From: Nocardia caishijiensis NBRC 108228
Lineage (GTDB): Bacteria; Actinomycetota; Actinomycetes; Mycobacteriales; Mycobacteriaceae
NCBI RefSeq assembly: GCF_001612825.1
Contig: NZ_BDBE01000032.1
Location: 1-64,000 of the forward strand
Direction: 5' to 3'
Length of the DNA: 64,000 bases
Position 1 is the stretch's first letter; each line of letters opens with the position of its first letter. Of this stretch, positions 35,220-43,535 are shown piece by piece. The notes beneath the pieces were generated by a model that saw only the letters and a list, made by a program, of their open reading frames with translations, was not told the origin of the DNA and made no database searches. The position numbers and the translations under genes were made by a program.

Positions 35220-35912
35220 ATGTCTTCCAGCACACCCTTGTCCGCGCACTACACCGAAGCCGACGATCCGCTGGTCCTGGCACCGGAGCGGGCGGTCGAA
35301 CTCCTGCGCGGGGCGCCGTGGCGGCGTTTCGCCGTCCTCGGCGATTCGATCGCCGCCGGAACCGGCGACCCGAGCCCGGGGTACGCGACCACCGGGTGGG
35401 CCGATCGCGTCGCAGCCACCCTGCGCGCGGTGAATCCCGAACTGGCCTATCGCAATACCGGCCGTGTCGGCGCGACGAGCACCCAGGTCAGACAGCATCA
35501 GCTGCCCGAGATCCTCGAGTTCGGACCCGATCTGGTGCATGTGAACTGCGGCGGCAACGACCTGTTCGAAGCGGGCGGTGATCCGAACAGACTGCGGGAC
35601 AACCTGTCCGCGATGCTCACCGCACTCGCCGAGGCCGGTGCGCAACTGTCGATGTTCACCGTCGCCGATGTGTGGGCCGTCGAACGAATGGAGCCGATGC
35701 GGGCGATGCGGGCGCGCATGGCGCAGATGAACGAGCTGATCCGCGCGCTCGCCACCGAATACGACGCCGTCCTGACGGAGTTCTGGGAACACCCGGTACG
35801 CCTGCGGCCCAGCGTGATGAGCGCGGACTTGATCCACTTCACGACCAGCGGACACGCGGTGGTGGCGACCGAGGTCACCCGGGCCCTGGCCGAGCGGCTC
35901 GGCCGCGTCTGA
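35220..35912 (+). CDS. SGNH/GDSL-family hydrolase
   Basis: A 230-aa esterase-like protein with all four SGNH blocks: FAVLGDSIAAG (nucleophile Ser), the Gly of NTGRVGATS, GGND, and the DLIHF Asp/His pair near the C-terminus. It has no signal peptide, so it acts in the cytoplasm. It starts 8 bp after the MFS gene with AGGAG 5 bases upstream. It may modify the compound that the exporter handles; the substrate is not known. Confidence 0.88.
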   Translation: MSSSTPLSAHYTEADDPLVLAPERAVELLRGAPWRRFAVLGDSIAAGTGDPSPGYATTGWADRVAATLRAVNPELAYRNTGRVGATSTQVRQHQLPEILEFGPDLVHVNCGGNDLFEAGGDPNRLRDNLSAMLTALAEAGAQLSMFTVADVWAVERMEPMRAMRARMAQMNELIRALATEYDAVLTEFWEHPVRLRPSVMSADLIHFTTSGHAVVATEVTRALAERLGRV

Positions 35913-35936
35913 CCCACCGGCGCGCCAGGCGACGAA

Positions 35937-36875
35937 TCAGCTGTTGTCGCGGACCAGTTCGGCGCCGAGCGCGGCCAGTTCCGCCCGAACCTCCGGGGGG
36001 CCGACGACTTCCACGTCGGCCCCCCACCCCGCGAGTTGCCTGGCGACCATCTTCGCCGTGTCCGCCGTGATCTCGGCACGGACCCGCCCGTCGGCCGAGG
36101 GACCGAGCAGCGTGCAGTTGCGGCCCTGCTGGTCTACCAGGATCGGGGCCAACGCGGCGGAGACGAGCACCGTCGCGGCGACGGCGGCGCGCCGTTGCTC
36201 CATCCTGGTCACGATCCGCGCCCACTCGGCTGGCAAGTCGAAATCCGCGGGCCGGTCGAAGGCTTCGTCGAGCACGGTGACCTGGCCGATCCGGTCGAGA
36301 CGAAAGGTCCGGCGGCCACGGTCGGTACCCGCGATCAGGTACCAGACCGTTTCCTTCTCCACCAGGCCCCACGGGCTCAGCTCCCGCACGGTGCGCTCCC
36401 CCGAGCGCACGTACTCGATACGCACCCGACAGCGATCGACGACCGCCCGTTGGAGCGGGGCCAGCGCCGCGGGCGGACGCGAATCGGGCCGTCCCCAGCG
36501 GGCCGGGTCGACGACGATCGCGTCGGCCGCCGCGGCGGCGTCCGCACGGAAGGTCTGCGGCAACGCTCGCACCAGTTTGCGCAGCGCGGACTTCAGTTCG
36601 GGTGCGGCCTGCGCGGCCGGGCCCGCCAGCAGGAACAGCGCCCGCGTCTCGCCCGCCGTCAGCCCGGACAGATCGGTGCGGGCACCGCCGATCAGCGACC
36701 ACCCACCGCCGCGCCCGGCCTGCGGATAGACGGGGATACCCGCCGCCGACAATGCCTCGAGGTCGCGCCGGGCGGTCGCCACCGACACCTCCAACTCGGC
36801 GGCGACCTGCGCGGCCGTCACCCGGCCGCGCGCCTGCATCAACAGCAGGGTGGCCACCAATCTGTCCGCTCGCAT
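35937..36875 (-). CDS. WYL-domain transcriptional regulator
   Basis: A 312-aa regulator. The N-terminal HTH is of DeoR type (TAAQVAAELEVSVATARRDL, then EALSAAGIPVYPQAGRGGGW). The WYL domain spans about 145-230, with ELSPWGLVEKETVWYLIAG and FRLDRIGQVTVLDEAF. A C-terminal extension follows. WYL domains bind ligands, often nucleotides or nucleic acids. The strong palindrome at 36895-36921 just upstream of its start is the likely operator, shared with the divergent VOC gene. Confidence 0.92.
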   Translation of the reverse strand: MRADRLVATLLLMQARGRVTAAQVAAELEVSVATARRDLEALSAAGIPVYPQAGRGGGWSLIGGARTDLSGLTAGETRALFLLAGPAAQAAPELKSALRKLVRALPQTFRADAAAAADAIVVDPARWGRPDSRPPAALAPLQRAVVDRCRVRIEYVRSGERTVRELSPWGLVEKETVWYLIAGTDRGRRTFRLDRIGQVTVLDEAFDRPADFDLPAEWARIVTRMEQRRAAVAATVLVSAALAPILVDQQGRNCTLLGPSADGRVRAEITADTAKMVARQLAGWGADVEVVGPPEVRAELAALGAELVRDNS

Positions 36876-36894
36876 ACTCGATGATTCTGCCGAA

Positions 36895-36921
36895 CAAAGT
36901 GCTCATTCGGTGAGCACTTTG
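36895..36921. promoter_or_regulatory. Operator between the WYL regulator and the VOC gene
   Basis: CAAAGTGCTCA (36895-36905) and TGAGCACTTTG (36911-36921) are perfect 11-bp arms with a 5-bp spacer. It lies 19 bp upstream of the WYL start and 46 bp upstream of the VOC start. It is the strongest palindrome among the operators in the window. Confidence 0.8.
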
Positions 36922-36967
36922 GCTGGCAGAGTTCGGAGAAACAGCACGACGACCCCCAGGAGCAGAC

Positions 36968-37387
36968 ATGTTGCGCGGAATGGCCACCACCACCTACTAC
37001 GCCGACGACCTCACCGCCGCCAAGGACTGGTACTCCGAATTCCTCGGCCTGGCCCCGTATTACGAGGTGCCGGGCGGCTACTACGAGTTCCGGCTCGGCC
37101 CGGGACAGGACGAACTCGGCATCATCAACCGCGCCTACGCACCGGCCGGTGCCCGCAACGCCCCGGGCGGCGGCGGAATCGTGTACTGGCACGTCGACGA
37201 TCTCGCCGCCGCCCGCACCCGCCTACTCGACCTCGGTGCCACCGAATACGAGCCGATCACCGAACACGGCGACGGCGCGGGCTTCGTGACGGCCTCGGTA
37301 CTCGACCCCTTCGGCAATGTCCTCGGCATCATGTCCAACCCGCATTTCGTGGCGATGACCGCCGCGCGGGACGCGGCGAGCGCCTGA
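36968..37387 (+). CDS. VOC-superfamily (glyoxalase-like) protein
   Basis: A 139-aa VOC-fold protein. The pattern TTYYADDLTAAKDWYSEFLG opens the first beta-alpha-beta unit, and YWHVDDLAAARTRLLDLGAT opens the second. It ends with SVLDPFGNVLGIM. Metal ligands are not conserved enough to name a reaction; relatives include glyoxalases, dioxygenases and resistance proteins. The ribosome site AGGAG lies 5 bases before ATG 36968; an ATG at 36980 is possible. It is likely controlled by the divergent WYL regulator. Confidence 0.85.
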   Translation: MLRGMATTTYYADDLTAAKDWYSEFLGLAPYYEVPGGYYEFRLGPGQDELGIINRAYAPAGARNAPGGGGIVYWHVDDLAAARTRLLDLGATEYEPITEHGDGAGFVTASVLDPFGNVLGIMSNPHFVAMTAARDAASA

Positions 37388-37390
37388 GCG

Positions 37391-38185
37391 TCAGAACCAG
37401 CGTTCGAGGACGGTGGCGACACCGTCCTCGGTGACGTGGCCGGTCACCTCGTCTGCCATGGCGAGTACCTCGTCGGGCGCGCCGGTCATGGCCACGGAAT
37501 GCGCCGCCCAGCGCAGCATTTCGCGATCATTGAAGCCGTCGCCGATGGCAAGTGTCGCCGAGGAGTGGACACCGAGCGAGCACCGGAGACGTTCCAGCGC
37601 CCAGCCTTTCGACACACCACGACGCGAGACCGTGAGCCAGGGCCCGAATTCACCGTGCACCCACGATGTTTCGGGTACCACGAGACTTTCGAGCTGGCGC
37701 ACCATCTCGATGACGTCGCCACCGGGCCACCATCCGTTGAGTCGTGGTGTCGGCTCGCTGCTGAGCACGTGGTGATCCACGAGCTGGAAATCGCCGATCG
37801 AGTACTCCCCCGGGCTGTGGCCCGTTGCCCAGACGCCGACGCCGACGCGCTCGGCGGCGAAGATCATCTCCGGGAACAGCGCCCGCAACGCGCCGACGGC
37901 GGGCGCCGGGTCGAACAGTTCCACCGCGACGGGTTCCCCACGTGCCACGTCGATCTGGACGGCACCGTTGGAGCACAGCGCGTGCCCCTCGCCGAGTCCG
38001 AGTTCGCGCAGCACGGGCCGGGTGGTGAGCACGGTTCGCCCGGTCGTCACCACGACGTGCGCCCCCGCGTCCACCGCCGCCCGCACCGCGGCGACGACTC
38101 GCGCGCTGATGGCACACCCCGTCTCCAGCAGAGTTCCATCGATATCGAGCGCGATCAGCTTCGGCGCTCCCCCGAGTGCGGCCAT
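37391..38185 (-). CDS. HAD-superfamily Cof-type phosphatase
   Basis: A 264-aa HAD hydrolase of the Cof/type IIB group. Motif I is ALDIDGTLL, motif II VVTTGRT, the Lys of motif III is in SRRGVSKGWAL, and motif IV is IGDGFNDREML. Such enzymes dephosphorylate sugar phosphates or flavin nucleotides. ATG 38185 is preferred: CACAAT lies exactly 6 bases upstream, suggesting a leaderless transcript. A start at 38242 would add 19 residues. It is convergent with the VOC gene. Confidence 0.9.
   Translation of the reverse strand: MAALGGAPKLIALDIDGTLLETGCAISARVVAAVRAAVDAGAHVVVTTGRTVLTTRPVLRELGLGEGHALCSNGAVQIDVARGEPVAVELFDPAPAVGALRALFPEMIFAAERVGVGVWATGHSPGEYSIGDFQLVDHHVLSSEPTPRLNGWWPGGDVIEMVRQLESLVVPETSWVHGEFGPWLTVSRRGVSKGWALERLRCSLGVHSSATLAIGDGFNDREMLRWAAHSVAMTGAPDEVLAMADEVTGHVTEDGVATVLERWF
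37405..37430. terminator. Hairpin between VOC and HAD genes
   Basis: CGAGGACGGTG (37405-37415) and CACCGTCCTCG (37420-37430) form an 11-bp stem with a 4-base loop. It overlaps the last codons of the HAD gene and lies 18 bp past the VOC stop, so it probably terminates the VOC transcript. Confidence 0.65.
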
Positions 38186-38435
38186 CACCCCATTGTGCCC
38201 GCCGTGTTCGCCGCCCACGAGGGAATTCATCGCCCTTGACACGCGGGCACCGTGCGACTGGCACCCCGAAACATCGCCGTGCCTTGGGCTCCCGCGCGAT
38301 ACTTCGTCTCCACAGCGATCTGTCGTCGGTCGGAGTGCTCACCAGCGAGACCGCGAAACAGGCGGACCACCGCCGATGCGCTCACGGGCGGCAGCGGCAT
38401 CCTCCTCACGCGGCGAGGAACCGAAGTGTGGGGTC

Positions 38436-40574
38436 TCAGCGGCGAGAACCGCCGCCCCCGCCGCCCCCGCCGCCACCGTCACCGCCGGATGAACCACCGG
38501 AGTCGCTGCCGCCGGAGTCGCTGCCGCCGGAGGTTCCGCCGGACGTGGAGCCGCCCGACGTACCGCCCGAGGTGGAGCCTCCCGACGTGCCGCCTGAGGT
38601 GGAACCTCCCGACGTGCCGCCCGACGCCGAACCACCGGACGTACCACCCGACGTGGAACCACCGGAAGTGCTGCCACCCGAACCGGCCCCGCCGGAGTCG
38701 GCGCCCGAGGTTCCGCCGGTCGAGCCGCCTGCGCCCGCGCCACCGGAGGCGCCGCCCGAGTCGCCACCAGAGGCCCCACCCGAGTCGCCACCGGAGGCCC
38801 CACCCGACGTGCCACCGGAGGTACCGCCCGAGTCACCTCCGCCGGATGTCCCACCCGACGCCCCACCCGAGGTACCGCCGGAAACGCCACCCGACGTGCC
38901 ACCGGTCGACGCACCCGAATCGCTCCCGCCGACTCCGCCGGACGTATCGCCGGAGGGGATACCGCCGGTGCCGACAGGGTTGTACGGGTTGTCGGAAGGC
39001 GTCGCGCCGCTGCCGAGGCCGTCGGATATACCGATATCCACCCCACCCGTAGCGGGCGGGGACACATCGGGAGCACCGGTACCGGGCGCCGGGAGGGCGG
39101 TGTCGCGGGGAATGCCGGGGACTGCGGGGTTCGTCGATCCAGCTGAAGGGATGCCGGGCACCGAGGGCACCCCGGCGATCGGACCGGGGTCGGCGACGGG
39201 CCCGGGGTCGCCCGGCACCTCGGTGGTCGGCCTGTCGAACGGCAGCGGGTTCACGAAATGGGCAGGGTCACCGTAGGACGTCCGGGCCAGGACCGGCGAA
39301 CGACAGTCCCCACCGCCCGGCCGGAACCGTTCGCCCCCAGCGGAACCCGCCTGCGACGCTGCCCGGTCGGGGGCACCCGAAGCCGCGCCGACGATCATTT
39401 CGTACGCGGTGCGGGCGGCCGCACTGACGACACGCACCTTGCCGGTGACCGGGTCGATCGTGTTGACCAACCCGGTGGTCTTGGCGGCGAGCAGGTCGGC
39501 GCTCATGTCGTAGAGCAGCGCGTCGGCGGGAGCGCCGAGGACGGGGAACCGTTCGAGAACCGGCGTCAAGCCCGGATCGAACGGACTGCCGAACACTGTC
39601 ATCGCCGACATCGCGAGCGCGGAAACCACGGCGGCGCTGGAGAAGACGGCCACGTGCGGAGCCGCGCCGCCGCCCTGCTGAGGCGGGGCGAAGGTGCGCG
39701 CGGCCAGGGCCGCCGCCCCTGCGGCGACGACCTGGCCGGGGTCGGCGACCGTCACCAGCGGAACGCCGAGCTCGGCGAGGGTGCGCGCCACCTCCGGCGG
39801 GCGCGACGCTCCACCGACGAGCAGGATGTGCGACAGATCGGCCAGACGCAGACCCGCGGTGGCGACGGTCTTGCTGACCAGCGGGAAGGTGTCGCGGATG
39901 TGTTCGGCGCGCAGGCTGTCGGTGTTGACCATGGACGTGAGCGTCGACGTGGCGCGGCCGGTGCGCGGTTCCCCGGCGTACCGGGCGACCATCTCCCCCA
40001 ACGGCTTTCCGCCGAAATCGGTGGACCGCACGGGCGTGCCGACCATGGGGTGGTGCGGCCAGTCGGGGCCGACGCGCAGCACGGTCAGGTCCAGGCTGTT
40101 GGCGCCCAGGTCGTAGACGAGCACGAAACCCGGTGCGAGTGGGCCCTGGTCGGCCTCGAGCCACTCGGCGGCGGCCACCGGTTCGGGTGCGAGCAGCACC
40201 TGACCCGCGCCTGCCAGGTGTAATGCCTGACCGAGCAGGGCGACCTGCTTCTCGGTGTAGGTGGCCGGGTACGTGAGCACCACCCCGGCGGCCGGTTCGG
40301 CGAGTTCGATGAGCCCCGTGGCGACGGCGGCGATCAGGTTGGTGGCGGAGTAGAAGCGCCCCGCGATCACCATCGGCTCCGGTTCGCGGCTCAGGTCCGC
40401 GAAATCGGTGATGGCCGACGCGAATTCGTTGATCGCGCCGATGCGGGGGCGGCCCGCGTCGTCGAATGTGAGGGCGGTACGGCGTGTGCGTACCGTCGGC
40501 TTGGCCGGATCCTCGGCGACAACCGCCGAAATCGCATTGACCGTGCCGATGCTCAAACCCAGACCTCTGGTCAT
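38436..40574 (-). CDS. Hsp70-like membrane protein with Gly/Ser/Thr repeat tail
   Basis: A 712-aa protein. Residues 1-295 are an Hsp70/actin-type ATPase domain, but its phosphate loops are altered: LGLSIGTVN in place of IDLGTT, and YDLGANSLD (Asp155) in place of DLGGGTFD. The adenosine motif VGGASRPP is kept. There is no Hsp70 substrate domain. A hydrophobic segment (about 308-329) may span the membrane. It is followed by a Pro/Gly-rich part and, from about 543, a tail of GGTSGGxSGG-type repeats. Members of this group occur in mycolata near Ini/dynamin proteins; here such genes lie 12 kb away. ATG 40574 (MTRGLGLSIG) is preferred over longer forms. Confidence 0.8.
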   Translation of the reverse strand: MTRGLGLSIGTVNAISAVVAEDPAKPTVRTRRTALTFDDAGRPRIGAINEFASAITDFADLSREPEPMVIAGRFYSATNLIAAVATGLIELAEPAAGVVLTYPATYTEKQVALLGQALHLAGAGQVLLAPEPVAAAEWLEADQGPLAPGFVLVYDLGANSLDLTVLRVGPDWPHHPMVGTPVRSTDFGGKPLGEMVARYAGEPRTGRATSTLTSMVNTDSLRAEHIRDTFPLVSKTVATAGLRLADLSHILLVGGASRPPEVARTLAELGVPLVTVADPGQVVAAGAAALAARTFAPPQQGGGAAPHVAVFSSAAVVSALAMSAMTVFGSPFDPGLTPVLERFPVLGAPADALLYDMSADLLAAKTTGLVNTIDPVTGKVRVVSAAARTAYEMIVGAASGAPDRAASQAGSAGGERFRPGGGDCRSPVLARTSYGDPAHFVNPLPFDRPTTEVPGDPGPVADPGPIAGVPSVPGIPSAGSTNPAVPGIPRDTALPAPGTGAPDVSPPATGGVDIGISDGLGSGATPSDNPYNPVGTGGIPSGDTSGGVGGSDSGASTGGTSGGVSGGTSGGASGGTSGGGDSGGTSGGTSGGASGGDSGGASGGDSGGASGGAGAGGSTGGTSGADSGGAGSGGSTSGGSTSGGTSGGSASGGTSGGSTSGGTSGGSTSGGTSGGSTSGGTSGGSDSGGSDSGGSSGGDGGGGGGGGGGSRR
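38437..38960 (-). repeat. GGTSGG-type coding repeat tract
   Basis: The 3' end of the Hsp70-like gene encodes about 170 residues made of short units such as GGTSGGS, GGASGGD and GGSTSGG. The DNA is a degenerate 9-15 bp repeat. The tail ends in a run of Gly and Arg-Arg. Confidence 0.8.
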
Positions 40575-41099
40575 TGTATTTGCTATCCCGTCAACGCACC
40601 GTGACCACGTCCAGCACGCGAGCGCACTCATGTGGCCGCGGTCGTCTTCCAAACAGCTCGCCCAGATTAACGGCCACATGGCCGAATTGCTGTGAGATTG
40701 ATACCCGACACTCCACATCAGATGCGGAAAGCGGCATATTCGCAGGTAGATCGCAATGCGGTCGACCGTCCAGTCCCCTGAACGTTCGCACGGGCACCTA
40801 CAGACTCCGAGAGTCAGCTACTCAAGAGTAATCACCCGTAGTCGAGCGAAAATACATTCTTTCGGTTTGTTATCAGCGTTATGAAGCTAATTACCGACCG
40901 GTAATCAATTCATTTACCGCTGGATCGCATAGCCGTACCGGGAAAACCAAAAGATCGATTTGTATAGGCCCCGGAAATCGTGACACGTCAACGCAACGGC
41001 TGAAATCCGCCAGCACGCGCCCCGCCGCGGCGGTTGACTCGAAACACGGAGACGAACCCACATGGACTCCGAAACATCAAGGGAGAGAAGGTACTACGC
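40575..41099. other. AT-richer intergenic region with palindrome
   Basis: 525 bp between the divergent Hsp70-like and SDR genes. The part 40840-40960 is clearly more AT-rich than its surroundings. It holds the palindrome at 40890-40905 and a second TTACCG half-site near 40914. No small ORF with a ribosome site is convincing. Confidence 0.5.
40890..40905. promoter_or_regulatory. TetR-type palindrome ATTACCG-AC-CGGTAAT
   Basis: Perfect 7-bp arms (40890-40896 and 40899-40905) around AC, of the ACCGACCGGT type often bound by TetR regulators. It lies about 195 bp before the SDR start. No regulator gene is adjacent, so the protein would act in trans. Confidence 0.5.
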
Positions 41100-41861
41100 A
41101 TGTCCACTCGTTTCGCCGACCAGGTCGTCCTCGTCACCGGCGCCAGTTCCGGCGTCGGCAAGGCGGTGGCACTGCGGGTCGCGGCCGAGGGTGCGGCCGT
41201 CGTGCTGGGCGCACGGGGCAAGGACCAGGGCGAGCAGCTGGCCGAGCAGATCCGGGCCGAGGGCGGGCGCGCGCTGTTCGTGCCGACCGACGTCACCGTC
41301 GACGCCGACGTCGAACGGCTCACCCAGGCCGCGCTCACCGAGTACGGCAGGCTCGACGCCGCGTTCAACAACGCGGGCGCGGTGAATGCCTTCGGCCCGG
41401 TCGCCGAGATCGGCGACGACGCCTGGCGCGCCGACCTGGAGCTGAACCTCACCGGTGTGTTCTACGGCCTGCGTCATCAGGTCCCCGCGATCATCGCCTC
41501 CGGCGGCGGCGCCATCCTCAACAACGCCTCCAACCTCGGCGTGGTCGGCATGGCCTCGGTGGCGCCCTATGTGGCGGCCAAGCACGGCGTGGTCGGGCTG
41601 ACCAAGTCGGTGGCGCTGGAAACGGCGGCCGCCGGTGTGCGGGTGAACGCGCTGGTCTCCGGCGCCGTCGACACCCCGGCATTCCGTGCGTCCATGGGCG
41701 CCACCCCCGAGGGCGAGGCGGCGATCGCGGCGATGCACCCGATCGGGCGCATCGCGCGGCCCGAGGAGATCGCGGCGCTGTGCGCGTTCCTGCTCAGCGC
41801 CGAGGCGTCGTTCGTCACGGGCGCGGCGGTGACCGTCGACGGTGGTTTCACCGCACAGTGA
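41100..41861 (+). CDS. Short-chain dehydrogenase/reductase (classical SDR)
   Basis: A 253-aa NAD(P)-dependent oxidoreductase. The cofactor motif is VTGASSGVG, and NNAG is present. The catalytic Ser lies in NASNLG and the YxxxK pair in YVAAKHGV. The C-terminal block FVTGAAVTVDGGF is typical of classical SDRs. ATG 41100 is preferred (GAAGG upstream) over an in-frame start at 41034. The substrate cannot be inferred. It is convergent with fprB across a strong terminator. Confidence 0.92.
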   Translation: MSTRFADQVVLVTGASSGVGKAVALRVAAEGAAVVLGARGKDQGEQLAEQIRAEGGRALFVPTDVTVDADVERLTQAALTEYGRLDAAFNNAGAVNAFGPVAEIGDDAWRADLELNLTGVFYGLRHQVPAIIASGGGAILNNASNLGVVGMASVAPYVAAKHGVVGLTKSVALETAAAGVRVNALVSGAVDTPAFRASMGATPEGEAAIAAMHPIGRIARPEEIAALCAFLLSAEASFVTGAAVTVDGGFTAQ

Positions 41862-41879
41862 GAACCGCCCGATGAAGAC

Positions 41880-41925
41880 GACGAAGGCCCGCTGCACCGC
41901 CCAGTGGGCGCAGCGGGCCTTCGTC
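41880..41925. terminator. Strong bidirectional terminator hairpin
   Basis: A perfect 16-bp stem: GACGAAGGCCCGCTGC (41880-41895) pairs with GCAGCGGGCCTTCGTC (41910-41925), with a 14-base loop. It lies between the convergent SDR and fprB genes, a few bases from each stop. Confidence 0.85.
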
Positions 41926-41933
41926 TGCTTCGG

Positions 41934-43523
41934 TCAGCCGCGAGCGAGCAGGCGCTTGAAGCCACCCACCGCGCGCGGAGCGGCGGCCCCACCGGCCACC
42001 GCCTGCGGACGACGCGAGCGAACGAGCCTGTCGAACTCCCCGGCGTCGCGCGCGGGGTCACCCAGCACACCCCGGTTGAAGTCGTCGGCGAGCTGCTGCA
42101 CGGTTTCCTGCGCGCAGGACTTGTTGGTGCCGATGAACCCGGTCGGACCGCGCTTGATCCAGCCGGTCACATACGTGCCGGGCACGACCTCGCCACCGGG
42201 CGCGTCGAGCACCCGGCCCGCCTCGTTCGGGATCACGCCGCGCGCGTCGTCGAAGGGCAGGTCCTTGGTCGGCACGCCCCGGTAACCCACCGAGGTGAGT
42301 ACGACGCCTGCTTCCAGGAGCTCGGTGTCACCGGTCGGCACGGCACTGGTGCGGCCCTCGGCGTCGGTGATCAGCTCGTTGCGCTCGACCCGTACACCGG
42401 TCACCGTCTCGGCACCGAGGATCTCCACGGGCGAGGACAGGTAGCGGAACACGATGCGCTTGCGGTCACCGAACGGGCGTTGCGCCACGCTGTGCAGCAG
42501 ACGCAGCTTCTGCTCCACCTTGTACGGCAGCTCCGGTGTCACCGGGGGCAGTTCGCCCTCGATCGCGATGTCGATATCGGCGGCCAGCAGACCGACGAAC
42601 TCGGGCACCGTGAACGCCGATTCGGCCGGGCCGCGACGACCGAGGATGACGACCTCTTCGATCTTGCTCTCGCGCAGGGCCTTCAACGCGTAGGGCGCGA
42701 TGTCTGTGTCGGCGAGAGTGGCCGGGTCGACGGTCAAGATGCGGGCCACGTCGAGAGCGACGTTGCCGTTGCCGACGATAACGACGCGCTTCTGGTTCAG
42801 ATCGAACCGGTCCTCGGCATGGTCGGGGTGGCCGTTGTACCAGGCGACGAAGTCGGTGGCCGACACATTGCCCGCCAGCCCCTCACCGGGGATGTTCAGC
42901 TTGCGATCCGCCGACGCGCCGACCGCGTAGATCACCGCGTGGAAGTGCTCGAGCAGCTCGGCGTGGCTGACGTGCTTGCCGATCTCGACATCGAGGTAGG
43001 TGCCGAAATCCTCCTGCTTCGACATCACGTCGAACAGGTCGGCCACTTTGCGGGTGCGCTTGTGGTCCGGCGCGACGCCGAGCCGGGCCAGGCCGTAGGC
43101 CTGCGGCAACCGGTCGAACATGGTCACCGCGACGCGCGGCTGGGTGAGCAGCTCGTCGGCGGCGTACATCGCCGACGGACCCGACCCGACGACCGCGACC
43201 CGCAGCGGCGAGCGTTCGGTGTCGATGGCGGGCGGCATCACCGGGGCGGCCAGCGTGGGACGCGAGCGCTGCACCCGGTAGAAGTCGGCGTTGATCTCGA
43301 TGAAGGGCTTCTGCTCTTCGGTGAGTTTCTTCGAGGAGGTGATCGCGTCGACCGGGCACGCGGTGGCACAGGCGCCGCAGTCCACACACGCGGCCGGGTC
43401 GACGTAGAGCATCTCCGCCGTACGGAAGTCCGGCTCATCCGGGGTCGGATGAATGCAGTTCACCGGGCATGCGTAGACGCACGAGGCGTCGCTACAGCAC
43501 GACTGGGTTACAACGTAGGGCAT
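41934..43523 (-). CDS. fprB: Ferredoxin/ferredoxin-NADP reductase fusion FprB
   Basis: A 529-aa protein. Residues 1-70 are a bacterial-type ferredoxin with two cluster motifs (CVYACPVNC and CVDCGACATACP). From about 105 comes an adrenodoxin-reductase-like flavoprotein with the FAD motif VGSGPSAMYAADEL and the NADP motif VGNGNVALDVARIL. The C-terminal part carries GWIKRGPTGFIGTNK. It passes electrons between NADPH and iron-sulfur or diiron partners. The downstream partner in the same orientation is the AurF-like oxygenase at 43536-44549, as in M. tuberculosis Rv0885/Rv0886 (from memory). Confidence 0.94.
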   Translation of the reverse strand: MPYVVTQSCCSDASCVYACPVNCIHPTPDEPDFRTAEMLYVDPAACVDCGACATACPVDAITSSKKLTEEQKPFIEINADFYRVQRSRPTLAAPVMPPAIDTERSPLRVAVVGSGPSAMYAADELLTQPRVAVTMFDRLPQAYGLARLGVAPDHKRTRKVADLFDVMSKQEDFGTYLDVEIGKHVSHAELLEHFHAVIYAVGASADRKLNIPGEGLAGNVSATDFVAWYNGHPDHAEDRFDLNQKRVVIVGNGNVALDVARILTVDPATLADTDIAPYALKALRESKIEEVVILGRRGPAESAFTVPEFVGLLAADIDIAIEGELPPVTPELPYKVEQKLRLLHSVAQRPFGDRKRIVFRYLSSPVEILGAETVTGVRVERNELITDAEGRTSAVPTGDTELLEAGVVLTSVGYRGVPTKDLPFDDARGVIPNEAGRVLDAPGGEVVPGTYVTGWIKRGPTGFIGTNKSCAQETVQQLADDFNRGVLGDPARDAGEFDRLVRSRRPQAVAGGAAAPRAVGGFKRLLARG

Positions 43524-43535
43524 CTGTTTATCGTC

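Noticed and set aside
38437-38960. Possible PE_PGRS-like gene
   Set aside because: The Gly-rich tract is the tail of an Hsp70-like protein; there is no PE domain and the GGTSGG pattern differs from PGRS.
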